A DNA stretch of 64,000 bases from Cricetomys ansorgei (lineage: Eukaryota; Chordata; Mammalia; Rodentia; Nesomyidae), in the NCBI GenBank assembly GCA_026225945.1, contig JAMJFZ010002500.1:1462501-1526500 (forward strand). Direction: 5' to 3'. Position numbers and translations under genes: made by a program. The notes below the pieces were generated by a model. It searched no databases. It had not been told where the DNA came from and saw only the letters and a list, made by a program, of their open reading frames with translations. Below are positions 53,481-64,000 of the stretch, one piece after another. The stretch's first letter is position 1. Each line of letters begins with the position of its first letter.

Positions 53481-54921
53481 CATCATTTCCTGACTTAGAG
53501 AAGGTGAAGGTAGACTGGGACACTTCCTTCCTCCAGCCAGGTCCCTGTCTCCCACCAAGGCAGAGGATCACTTGAACTGCAGAACCTTCTTTTCTTATGT
53601 CTGAAATGTTCTGATTTTCCTATGTGTTAACAAACTTTATACCAGGACCAGAAGATCTGGAAATTGGACTTAAGAAGAAGAGGCTGTGTGGAAGCCAACC
53701 TCCAAGATGCCCCCAATAAGGTATCTCATGTCTTGGGTAGTTCTTTTCTACAATGTTAGGGTCAGTTTTTGTAACCAGTAGGTTATTGTTGAGATGGTAG
53801 TATATAACTTCCTAGATTTGGTTAACACACACACACGCACACACTTTTGCTTTTTCCTTATTCCTTGGGAAGGAGGGAGATTTGTCTTGGGAAATATTGT
53901 GGAGAGGTCAGCTGCCACATTGTAAGGCTATGTGGAGATCTCTGTGAAGCAGACTAGAAGCTTCTGACTGGTAGTTAGGCTGGTGAGCTAGCCATTGAAG
54001 AAGTGGATTCCCCCGACCCCCACACACAAGCTCAATCAAGATTTTAGGTGGCTTAAACAACATCTTGGTTGTACAAGCTTGGAACCATCTGGCTAGCCCT
54101 GTCTTGAATTCCTTACACACAGGAACTGAGTTAATTCATTCTCATTGTTTAGCTAATCACAAATTGGGGGAATTTGTTATTTAGCAAGAGGTGACGACTA
54201 CAGATGAAAATATTGCTAGAGGGAAAGCAGAGAATGGATTTCCAATAAATACAAGAATGGAAATAAAAACAAAAGGGAGAGATTATAAGCAATTGTGTTA
54301 CAAGAGTGGGTTTTGTGAGAGGTTAGTGCAAATTTTCCACATCTGGGGAATAATATGTAGAGTCACCAACAAGAGTAGTTTGGGTAATGAATTTTTGTGA
54401 GTGTGGTATTGGAGGTAAAGGTTTAGACAGTATTTGTATGGCTAGAGATGATGTATAAGTTGCCACTGGCCATGTATAGGATGTGAACAATTACAACACA
54501 GTTGCTCCTAAACAGACACATTCTCTATAAACTAATGGGGAAGCTGCCCTGAAATCTTACTGGCTGTGTGTCGTTGGAGGATGTAGAGGTCTGAAATGGT
54601 CTGGGTGTGGCCAGATCACCTTGGACATTTTAATACAGGTCTTTCCACCAGATGGCACTGATAGCTTTTCCTTGTTTCTCTCTCCCTCTCTCTTTTTGTC
54701 TTGTTGGAAATGTGTGATTTGTATACGGTTGCAGAACGTTCCCTAGCTGAAATCTCACACTTTGCTAGTTGATTTCTTGTGTTTTTTGCATTTAAGATGC
54801 TTATAATTCTATTTTATTTTTACATCATTCCAAGAGCTTTAAGTTGGGATGTTGGGGGATACTGCCTTAGATCAGATGCTATTGAACAAGCTGGAGATAG
54901 GGAAGGAGAGGGGAGGGGCAG

Positions 54922-54940
54922 GCTTTACGGTCCGTAAAGC
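54922..54940. repeat. Perfect 9-bp inverted repeat
   Basis: GCTTTACGG, a single T, CCGTAAAGC. The CpG-containing palindrome sits in AT-rich, CpG-poor sequence. Confidence 0.9.
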
Positions 54941-55235
54941 TATTCTACAAAGGCAGGTGAGGGCAGAACAGAGAGGAACACTCACGTAATGGCCACTTTT
55001 GCTACAAAAGCCATCTTGGTGGCTTCTCCTACTTCTACTTTCATGCTGCTTGGAGCTCCGAAGAATAACAGCCCAGTTTTCACTTTGATGTCAGCCTGTT
55101 GAGATCCCAAGTAGAGGATACAAATAACTTGTAAGTGGACTTCTAATCTACAGAACTGTGACATAATAAACATTGCTTTAGCCACCGAGTGGTGACACTT
55201 TGTTCTGCAGCAGTAGAACACTCCCAGACACTCCT
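54940..55235 (+). repeat. MaLR (MLT1-type) LTR relic
   Basis: Ends with CTACAGAACTGTGACATAATAAACATTGCTTTAGCCACCGAGT and GCAGCAGTAGAACACTC, the recognisable 3' part of MLT1-type LTRs. Confidence 0.65.
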
Positions 55236-56617
55236 ACTTACTTTCTGATCTTTAACATGGTGGCTACCATATGGTGAGCAGATCCTAAATTGCTATATTG
55301 TTTCTTGTCTCTTCACCTTATTTTTAAGCCTTCTAATTTATAAACTGTTGACCACACTGCATTTTCTACTGAAAATGCAAAGACAGTCAATCTATGGAGC
55401 TCACACAGTGAACACCTGATTCCCCTAGGTGCTTCCCAAAGCTCTGCTCCTCAGCAGACTCCTTCCCATCAGTGCTTTTCTAGCTCTGATCCACAACTTA
55501 TGTCACATGGTACTTGTGAGCAATTCAGACTCTCAGGCTGTGGGAGCCCCGTGAGCTTCATATTCACACTCCTGCTATAGAATCCTGTTGTTCAGTGGTT
55601 TAGCCTGTAGCTGTTTTCCTTTCTGCTTGATAATCATTGGTAGCACGAAAAACAGGGTCTGGTCAGAGAGGCAGTGATATAGTGATCACCAGGTGTCACC
55701 TCTTTAGAGCTAAGAAACTACCGAGCAGGTCTGTGGGCAGAGGAGGCAAGCAGCAGGGAGAGACTTCTTAGAGGAGTCTAACTGGTCTGGATGGAAGCCC
55801 AGGGTCAATTAGAAACACCTAGCAATCTGAGTTAGAACAATCTATTGGCTGTAAGTACAAGTTAGAGATCCAAGAAAAATATGCTTAAATGTACATGTGT
55901 TTTTCCTGCCTTTGTTCCGAGGAAGGGCTTGGTTCCTAGATTTCCTTTCTGGAGGAATTTTTGAAACATCACCCCCTACCCTCTTCACCTTTGACTACAT
56001 TCCAGGCAGGGCCAAAAGTACTCTAATTGTAATCCAATTTATGAGATCCCCACTTCCCACAATTTGAAGGAAATGAGGAAGCCATGGGCAACCTAGCATA
56101 CCACACCCTCTCTCTTGTTCCTTGGCAGATCTGCTCATCCAGATTCCATCCTCCAGAATCTCTTTAGGACATCATGTATGGGGCCTAAGGGCTGGCCTCC
56201 TCTAGTCTCTGTAAAATTCCCCTTTATGTAGCTCTGATGACCTCACAGTATACGTATTGTAACCTGTCCAGTTCTCTGTAACTTGACATTGCCTCCTAGC
56301 GATCCTCCTCGTACACTTGCTGATTGACATAAGCACCATGGGATGAGGTTCCTGTTTTTCTCTTTAGCTTCATTTTACAGCATTCCTTTGTAGCAATGTA
56401 TGTCCCTGCTACCCAGCAATGCATGGGTCTTCAGAGAATCAGTGTGCTGTCTTTCCTGCTCTGACCAGGCTGTGACCTACACCTGCTCCCCACTCCTTTA
56501 GCTTGTTGCAACATTGCATTTCTACCAGCAAACCAAATGTCTGAGGAAGGCTTCTCTGCTTCTTCACCAGTCACAGCTTTTAGGCCTCTTCTGAGCTTCT
56601 ATAGTGTCACTAGTAGG

Positions 56618-56700
56618 TCTGTGGGTGTAGCTTAGTGGCAGGGCTTGCCTAGTGCATGCAAGGTCCTGGGTTCAATCCCAGCCCTACAAAGAATTTTTAT
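56618..56700 (+). repeat. ID-like SINE
   Basis: GTGGGTGTAGCTTAGTGGCAG, GCTTGCCTAGTGCATGCAAGG and TCCTGGGTTCAATCCCAGCCC carry the tRNA-derived A and B box pattern of ID elements, followed by a T-rich rather than A-rich end. Confidence 0.7.
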
Positions 56701-58469
56701 TATACGTTTAAAACATTTAAGATGTTTGATAATACACTATACAGATAAGTATTGTAAAAGAACTAAAGTACATATATTAAAGAAGACACCAGGCAAAGAG
56801 AAGCCATCCGTGCTGCCCAGATATGGAGGGAAGCAATGTAAGGAGCTTGAGGCTTGTATACCTGTTGGACGGGCTACTCAGCAAAGGTCACAGATGAGCT
56901 TGGTCTGTAAGGCCCAAGTGAGATGCTCTCAAAATCATTGGCTGCAAACAATCCCACTGTAAATTTCAAGGACTTGTGGGAAATTCCCACCAGTTATCTC
57001 GGTCTGCAGTACTGATGTGGGGAATCTCAGGACAATGGCCTTGTATGCTGTGAACCTGTCATCTGTCTATTTGCTGATCTCTGGAAAATAAGATTCACCT
57101 CTCTTTTCTTTTATATCTCACATGAATGTCTCTCATTGATATTCAGACTAGGGAAGAAAGGAGACTTTTGGAAATACCCTTAGCATCAACTCTATGGTAG
57201 AGAGGACTCAGGAATAAATGGCATTGGTAGTTAAATTTCTAAGAGACTCTTCCCCAAAGAAACACATTTTGGTAGCTACCTTTCTCCTACTCTGTATAAG
57301 ATGCACATATAAAACTCCCTCCTTACTGTGCTCTCTCTGCCTCTGTATCTGCATACATTTCTCCCTCTGGCTCCTTGAAGATTTAATGAGCTTGCTTCTC
57401 CACTTTGTAGAGCAAGGATTCCAAGCACTGGTTTGATGACACCCTGGAGTGTCTTCATTTATCTCAGAGGGTGCCTTGAAAATTCACAAAACAAGATTAA
57501 TTTAAATTCATTTTCGTTTAAAAAAGTAAACAGACATTATATAGTAATTACAGGTACAAGTGTGTGTGTGTTGAAATCAAACTAATAAATGCTTGCCTTA
57601 GAGAGAAATCAAGAGGATGGGGGTGGGGCTACAAGAGATTATAAATGTGGTTGAGTCTGAGTTTGTTTGATTTTTTTTCCTAAGACATCCCTTTCTTCTT
57701 ACTTCCAGGTTGACCAAAATTATTCAGGTTTCTAAGATGGAAGTCAGGGATGGTAGGAATAAACGCTCCTAGTACTCAGGTCTGTTTCTATACCTGCCGT
57801 AGACCCTGACATATGGTAGGCCCTCAGGAAGTAAGTTTTGACTGACTCTTTGTTGGGCTCGGATGTAGTGTGATGGGTGGAAAAGATGCGTGTCACACAG
57901 GGATTGGCAGCTATTTACAATATCATGGGGCGGTGGGGACATACATTGTTACAAAGGAATGCTGTAAGATGAAGCTGAAGAGATTCAAGAACCTCATCCA
58001 GCAGGGCTTATGTGTCAATCAACAAGAGTACAAGAGGGGTCTCTGGAAGGCAGTAACGAGTTACAGAGAATTGCACAAGTTAAGATACGAATTCTCTGAG
58101 GTCACCAGGGCTACATAAAGAGGACATGCAGGTAGCTGTGGAGGCAGCGAATGGGGTAGTGATTCCATCTGAGTTCTAGGGGAATGTAGAGACTCAGACA
58201 ACTAAAGATAATGGTCTGGTTGAGATGCTCTTGGCATGAGGTGACTGGTCAGAGGCCAGTGCCTATTGACAGTTTGTACAAGTCCTCAGAGAGTAGGGTA
58301 AATTACTGTCAAAGTATATGAATGTTAGTAACTTCCTGCTGGGAACAGAGTCACAGGAAGGCCATAGACACAAGAAGGAACTCTGAATTCTGCAGGAGAC
58401 TAGTATCTTTGAATTAATGGAGCTGGTAGTGGTTTTAAATCCTGTTGCACCATTTAAAAACTGTATTAC

Positions 58470-58620
58470 CTGAAAAATGACTTTATGCTTTTGTGCTCAT
58501 CTGTGTAAAGAGGAAATTATCACAATACCCTCCTTCAAGAGTTGTGAGTATTAAATAAATTAATCTACATAAAGTGCTTTGAACAATGCTCGGTACCACA
58601 AGAACTCAATATAAACTGGC
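58470..58620 (+). repeat. MIR SINE relic
   Basis: GTGCTCATCTGTGTAAAGAGG, GTTGTGAGTATTAAATAAATTAA, AAAGTGCTTTGAACAATGCTCGGTACCA match the 3' half of MIR. Confidence 0.6.
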
Positions 58621-58627
58621 TATCATC

Positions 58628-58658
<31 letters not shown>

Positions 58659-58670
58659 CCATCATCATCA

Positions 58671-58701
<31 letters not shown>
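58621..58701 (+). repeat. (ATC)n trinucleotide repeat
   Basis: About 26 ATC units with a few ACC changes. Confidence 0.93.
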
Positions 58702-59769
58702 TCATCACAGTAGGCTCCACAATGGAAGGACTAATAGGTTAAAAATACAGAGTATGTTAGTGGTCCCCTCTAGTCCCAAAAAATAAGTCCAGGAACAAAT
58801 GAACTCCTGTTGTTTCTAGATTGGAGTAAGAACATCATTTGCTGGAACTGGAAACACAGGCAGAAGGCTAATTGCATAACAAGCAAACAAACAAACAGAA
58901 CAAAAAGCCACTATGTACAAATTAAGTTCTCAGTGAATCCCTTTGTTACATGCTGACAGAATATTCTGCTGCATGGAGGGAAATGCAAACATACATGAGT
59001 TATTAAAATCATGCTAGATAGCAAAAGGAGATTGTGTCTTTGGGCGCACGGTTTTATGGCTTACCAGTCTTTGAAAGCAATACACTATTAATCAAATGTA
59101 TTCATCATTACCCACTACTACTGATAAAAAAAGTATCCAAAATTGTTCTGGACAAAACGATTGATAGGAAGAGAACTTTTGAGGCCGTTAAATAAAACAC
59201 ATTCCTGATTCTCTTTATTTTAATGAAAAACCTAAATATACCTATGTCTTCACATGGGAAGACAAATCAAGTCTAATGTCGGATCTTAGCAAGACTCAAA
59301 TACTGGTTTTGAAATTCCAATGATTCTATTCAGTTCTTTCTCTTCTGCCCAAATACTGAGGAATCGTCATTATATGATCATCCAGATGTTCAAACAGTGA
59401 TTTAGATAGAAAAATTTGTAAATTCATACGCTATTTCTTGAATTGGTATATGGCTGTAACAAATACACAAAATGTCTTACTTCTTTATTTGGAATTCTTG
59501 ATACTGTAAAGCTCTTTAGTCTAAAAAAAAAAGAAAACATTTGATTCATAAAAACATGGGAAGATTGTAGTTAATGGTTTGTATTATTCTAAGTCTTTTG
59601 TTCTTCTAAGACTGTGCATAGTAGCAGTCAGCTTTTCTGGTTCTTGTGTTTTAATATCTGTGTGTCTTCAACTCAGTTAAACAGATATACCAAATATGCG
59701 CAGGTAAACAAGTTGTTGGCCTATATGCTTGGGTGGGAATGCAGGAAAAAGCACGGCATTTGGATTTTT

Positions 59770-60165
59770 GAACTGTAGTGGATTGTTACTGCAGTGACTC
59801 CAATAGAACCTACCTTTTGTTATCCACATCCTTTTACACACCTCTACCACGTTGGTCCTGAGTTCATCCACGTGACCTGTTTTGGCTAATGTGACATAAA
59901 CAAATGAGATGGAAGCAGAGGTTGTGTAAGCATGTGCACACTGGGACTCAGCATCTCAGAATCCTGAGAGCACTATGCCATGAATCAGCCCAGAACTAAA
60001 ATCTGTGTCATAGGAGAGGTTAAGCTTAGAGTTAAGCTTAGACTCCAAGGATTTCCCAGATGGAAGCAGTATTATGAGAGATCCCAGCCAGGCATAGCCG
60101 GTAGAAGAATGACTTAGCTCATAGAATCATGAGAAATGAACAGTTGTTAATTACTAAGTTTGTTG
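59770..60165 (+). repeat. MaLR (MLT1-type) LTR relic
   Basis: TGACCTGTTTTGGCTAATGTGACATAAAC near 59872, GATCCCAGCCAGGCATAGCC near 60081, and GAATCATGAGAAATGAACAGTTGTTAATTACTAAGTTT near 60124 follow the MLT1 consensus order. Confidence 0.65.
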
Positions 60166-60169
60166 GAGT

Positions 60170-60196
60170 ATTTAAAAAATAGTGTGCGTGAGTGCA

Positions 60197-60232
<36 letters not shown>

Positions 60233-60412
60233 CGAGTGTGTGCGTGCCATGTGCAAGTCAGTGCCCATAAAGGCTAGAAGAGGTGACGAACCCTTGGATC
60301 TGAAGTTACAGGAGATCTTAAGCCATATGAAGTGAATGCTGGGAATCCACATAGGTCCTTGACAAGAACAGCAACTACTCTTAACCACTGGTCCATCTTT
60401 CTACCCCACATT
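60170..60412 (-). repeat. B3/B2-like SINE, antisense, with TG tract
   Basis: A TG run (60199-60223), then GCCATGTGCAAGTCAGTGCCCATAAAGGC, AAGTTACAGGAGATC, GAATGCTGGGAATCCACATAGG and CTCTTAACCACTGGTCCATC. Antisense order of a B2/B3 element. Confidence 0.65.
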
Positions 60413-61529
60413 GGATATTTTTTCATGCAAAGAAATATAAATCATAAAAACCAATGCCTGGAAGCAGTGTAACAGAAATCAAAGCCACATAACCTTGGCT
60501 TTAGGAATGAGTGTGTGACAGAGGCTGTGGGGCAGCAAGTGGGTGTTGGCGGAGCCCGGTGACATGATGGAGAATTGCTAGCAGAGGCTGATGAAGAGTG
60601 AATCACAGTATATCGTAGGGGAAAAGCTGGTAACACTGCCACATCCAGGAATGTGAAAGACAGAAAATGGATTCAACCAACTTGTTAATTTGCCTTTAAG
60701 GGGATTTCTTCCTGGGATGCTGTGGAGGGGGGTGGGTAAATCGCCTTTGGGAGGCTACATATAATAGGGCGGAGGAAGACAAATCAAGTGAGGAAAGAGC
60801 TCAATATGGCGGTCCAGGATATGCTAGATTGGGAAATGAAGCTTTCATAATTTTAGTCTCTTCAGCTGGCAGCAGATTCTTTAGGTAAGAAATGACCACA
60901 GGTATAACAAAATTTAAGTCCCTAGAATTATTTAAAATATGATACCTAAGAGACTCCAGGACATGGACGAGCCTCTAAGAATTTAACGTGTGTTTCCCCA
61001 CAACACCTTGACATGTTGACAAAGTGGAGACCTGTCTCAAAAGTAGTTGTGGGCTGACTTTTGTTTAATGTAGTTGACTGTATCTTGGGATGTAGGAAGC
61101 CATACATTTTTTCAAGAGAATTGGATCCATAAATAGTGCGCAGGAGATTCAAAACTGAAGGAGACAAAACTTGGGAAAATCACGTAGCTACCAACACAGG
61201 GTAATTTCATTCGTGAAAAAGCTGTTTTAAAGAGTAGACTCAACCTCTTCCAGAGAGCCAAACCATACTCCTGTTCCCAGACAAGAAGGCCTTGTGTATG
61301 AGTGTGATTGGGTTTCAGCATTGCTGTGGACCAGTGATGGTTATGTGGTGCTCTGTTGTTCCATCACAGTTGTGTGATGAGTGTATATAAAACAGATAAC
61401 CTATTGATTTGTCATAGGTCACAGGTAAGAAAGGAGAGAGAAATGGACAGAGACACAGAAACAGAGACTGACATCAATCTGTCCCAGTTTGACTCTATTC
61501 CCAAGCACCTTGGAAATTAGACACACCTT

Positions 61530-61670
61530 TGAAAATGGCTCCATGCAAGGCCAATGGAAGAATGGATAAAATGACTTCCAGAATCACGAACTACAATAAT
61601 ACAAGTTTTTGGCCTTAAGCTACTAATGTTGTACGATTTATTATGTAATGAAAGACCATTGATACAGGAG
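61530..61670 (+). repeat. MaLR LTR 3' end relic
   Basis: CCAGAATCACGAACTACAATAATACAAG, TTGGCCTTAAGCTACTAATG and GACCATTGATACAGG resemble the MLT1 LTR 3' end. Confidence 0.55.
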
Positions 61671-61879
61671 TCCATTGTTAAGAATCAAGTTATAGCTAAT
61701 AAACTGGATATAGGATACTTGAGTTAACTGAAATCCATTGATGCTTTCTCTTGACAGCTTTGTGTAAAAGATGAATGACTGATAGGGTAGTAAGACAATG
61801 CATTGAAGGCTTTCAGAGCTCTGCATAAAGATGCTGAAAAATGGAACAGTCCTTGACCAGTGTGTGATGGAAAGGATGA

Positions 61880-62080
61880 AAATAGACTATGAAACAAGCA
61901 GACCTGGATTTAATTCTGATCCTATAGGTTAATTTTGGGCAAGTTACATAACATCTCAAAGTCTTGTAAAGATTCTTGTAATCACAGAATTAGCTAAGAT
62001 AATGTACAAAAGTCTGCTGTACCAAGCCTGGTACATAGTAGCTGTTTCCTACATGTGGATTCCTTTTGTTTGCATTTGGT
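61880..62080 (+). repeat. MIR SINE relic
   Basis: AGACCTGGATTTAATTCTGATCC, TTTTGGGCAAGTTACATAACATCTCAAAG and GCCTGGTACATAGTAGCTGT match MIR core and tail. Confidence 0.7.
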
Positions 62081-64000
62081 CTGTTCACATAATGTTTCAC
62101 CAAGGGGCTGGTGGAGCAGCAACACCAGGCTCGGTATAACAGGGACCATGGCCTCAGACATCTGCCAGCCAGTGCCTGGGACAAAGCAGAGGCTCTGAGT
62201 TGATTCATCCTTGTCATGTGTGCTTTCTGCACAGCACGCACCGACTCCATCCCTGCAAAGCTCTCCCTCTCTCATCTGTCAAAATAATTTGTCATGGTCC
62301 CACTTTGTAGTGGTCTTGCTAAATATTCTCCTTGTTCTTTAAGTGACTCATAAATATGAATTCTGTCTCAAGGTAGAGTCGGTGACTTTGGCTGCTGTAC
62401 CCCAAGACATAAAAGGGAATGTGTCTCTCTTGTGAGGAAATAATCATAAGCTTGTGGCCTTGGAGGCTACCAATTAGGCAAGGGAATGAATTGTCACTCA
62501 AATGGAATGATCTCAAAAGAGATCCTCTTGAGCTCCCCACCTTGGACTTGTCTGGAACCAGGTGTCAGAGGAACCATGGTCAGTTGGATGAACACTCTAG
62601 TTGCTTATGAGGTGCCTACCTCAATCCATACTAGCTCTGGCTTCCCAGGTATTTTGTGATAGCAAGAAGCAATCATTATGGAAGACTAAGTAAATGCTAG
62701 TTAACATTGAAACACACAGTGCTAGAGAAGAAAAGTCACATCTTCCAGGACAGAATAAGATGATTACCTTAGGTGACTATTTCTTAGAGAAGACAGCAAA
62801 GAAGGGAATTCATCCATTATTTAGGTTCTCAAACTGTAGGTGACCCATGAGAGTTGGGGTACTTTACCAGTATCTTCTCCATCCCACCTAATGGACTTTC
62901 TGATTTTCTGGATCGCCCTGAGATGAAAGTCTTTGATTACCACCTGTTGAGATCATTCTTTTAAATAGGATTTATGTATCTACTTACTTATGTTTTTACT
63001 TTTTATATTTTAATTTATGTCTGTTGTCTGTCTCTTACTTCTCTTACTTGATTAGTGATTTTGACTCAGAGATCTGGAGGTAAGTCTATCTGATTTCAAG
63101 GATTTCATTTCATTACAGCAATACAGTGAATGGTTGGGAGCAGGGCAGCCTCATATTCTTATTTAGTTCAAGAATAAGTGAATTGATCTTCAGGCTAGGT
63201 AGTCTCTTTTGGTGGTTGAGTTCTGGTGTTACTCCATAGGGTACTATTGGTTACAAAGCACCTATCAGAACTGTTCAAATTCTGCTCCAATTTGTTCTGT
63301 AGTTTTCTTAAAAATATTATTAACTCTATCTACTAAACTCTCTTTCCTCTTGCTTTAATTATTTTTGATGGTTTCTGTACAGCTCATGATGGCCTTGAAC
63401 TCTTGCTTTTTAAAAAAGGGATACTGTTGCTCCATCCAATCACAGTGTCATCATTTTGGTAGATTTTGCATTGAAATGCTTTTCATAAACAATACTCTGG
63501 ATTTTTCTCTGCTTACTAAACTTTAGGAGGAACACATCGGATGTAGGTACAGGGTTACACCAGTGGCCATGTTCTTTATGATGTGTTAGGGACTGTTTTA
63601 GGAGCTCTAAGGTTGAGTATGAATTTAATTGGCTATATTTGATCCTTATGCATAAAACCAGCAATAAATTGGTGTATCATCAGGGTTTGTCAGAAATCAG
63701 CTTCTGACGCAAGCTGAATAGCTTAGAAGAACAATGTACAAAGGTACAGACAGGTTGGAGGAAAACCTGCAAGGGTTTATAATAGCAGGGAGACACTGTA
63801 CCTCACAGGCCTGAATGATCAAAGGGAGCGAGGGATTAGTGGAATTCAGAGAGCATAACTATATTAAGAACACTGCCTGACATGAGCTATAGCCTTTAGT
63901 TAAGGAATGAAGTCAACCCATGGCGGCCTGGCAGGAAGGGAGCTGGAGGGACAGATGCTCTAACCTCCTATTTTCCCATCCTCTAATCTCCTGCTGGTGC

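Larger units (their letters stand above)
49720..64000. other. Gene-free interval upstream of DUSP23
   Basis: 14 kb with no recognised exon, RNA gene or processed gene copy. It contains MIR, MaLR (MLT1-type) LTR relics, an L1-like piece, an ID-like SINE, and ATC and TG microsatellites. Composition is AT-rich in the last 8 kb. CRP and APCS lie further along in human and mouse but no trace of them is inside the window. Confidence 0.6.

Noticed and set aside
60181..60240. Separate TG microsatellite feature
   Set aside because: It is the simple-repeat part of the antisense B2/B3-like SINE and is covered in that entry.

Overview
This window is mammalian genomic DNA, most likely from a muroid rodent. 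The signs are spliced exons with GT/AG borders, a CpG-island promoter, sparse coding sequence, long TG/CA and tetranucleotide microsatellites, rodent SINEs (B2 at 32.5 and 32.9 kb, B1/B4-like copies, B3-like copies, one ID-like copy), a URR1 hAT element, and older mammalian MIR, L2, L1M and MaLR relics. I cannot fix the species. The SLAMF8 and DUSP23 proteins are close to mouse as I remember it but differ at several sites, and ID elements are too rare for a typical rat window.

Gene order and orientation match the conserved segment SLAMF8 - FCRL6 - DUSP23 (human 1q23.2, mouse distal chromosome 1). All three lie on the minus strand. (1) SLAMF8, 2239-10121: five coding exons that splice in phase to an intact 278-residue protein. 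(2) FCRL6, about 18912-28703: start exon, three Ig-domain exons, a transmembrane exon and cytoplasmic exons are recognisable, but stops and frameshifts occur in every Ig exon, the TM exon and the last exon. I call it a unitary pseudogene here. (3) DUSP23, 48183-49416: two coding exons, an intact 150-residue phosphatase with the HCxxGxxR loop, and a CpG-island promoter.

Region by region: 1-619 holds a minus-strand ERV LTR with leader and an inverted copy of part of its U3 at the window edge. 620-2238 is SLAMF8 3' flank or 3' UTR. 2239-10121 is SLAMF8. 10122-18900 is intergenic, with L2 relics, a solo LTR and microsatellites. 18.9-28.7 kb is the FCRL6 pseudogene, with a GC-rich minisatellite directly before the first Ig exon and a long interrupted poly-C tract. 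28.7-48.2 kb is gene-free and repeat-rich, including an 800-bp TG/TATG array. 48.2-49.7 kb is DUSP23. 49.7-64 kb is gene-free, with MIR and MaLR relics.

The genes do not form a pathway. SLAMF8 and FCRL6 are immune surface receptors of a clustered Ig-receptor region; DUSP23 is an unrelated housekeeping-type phosphatase. I found no novel multi-gene system. The most interesting points are the FCRL6 inactivation with retained first Ig domain, the minisatellite abutting its splice acceptor, and the rearranged ERV at the left edge.
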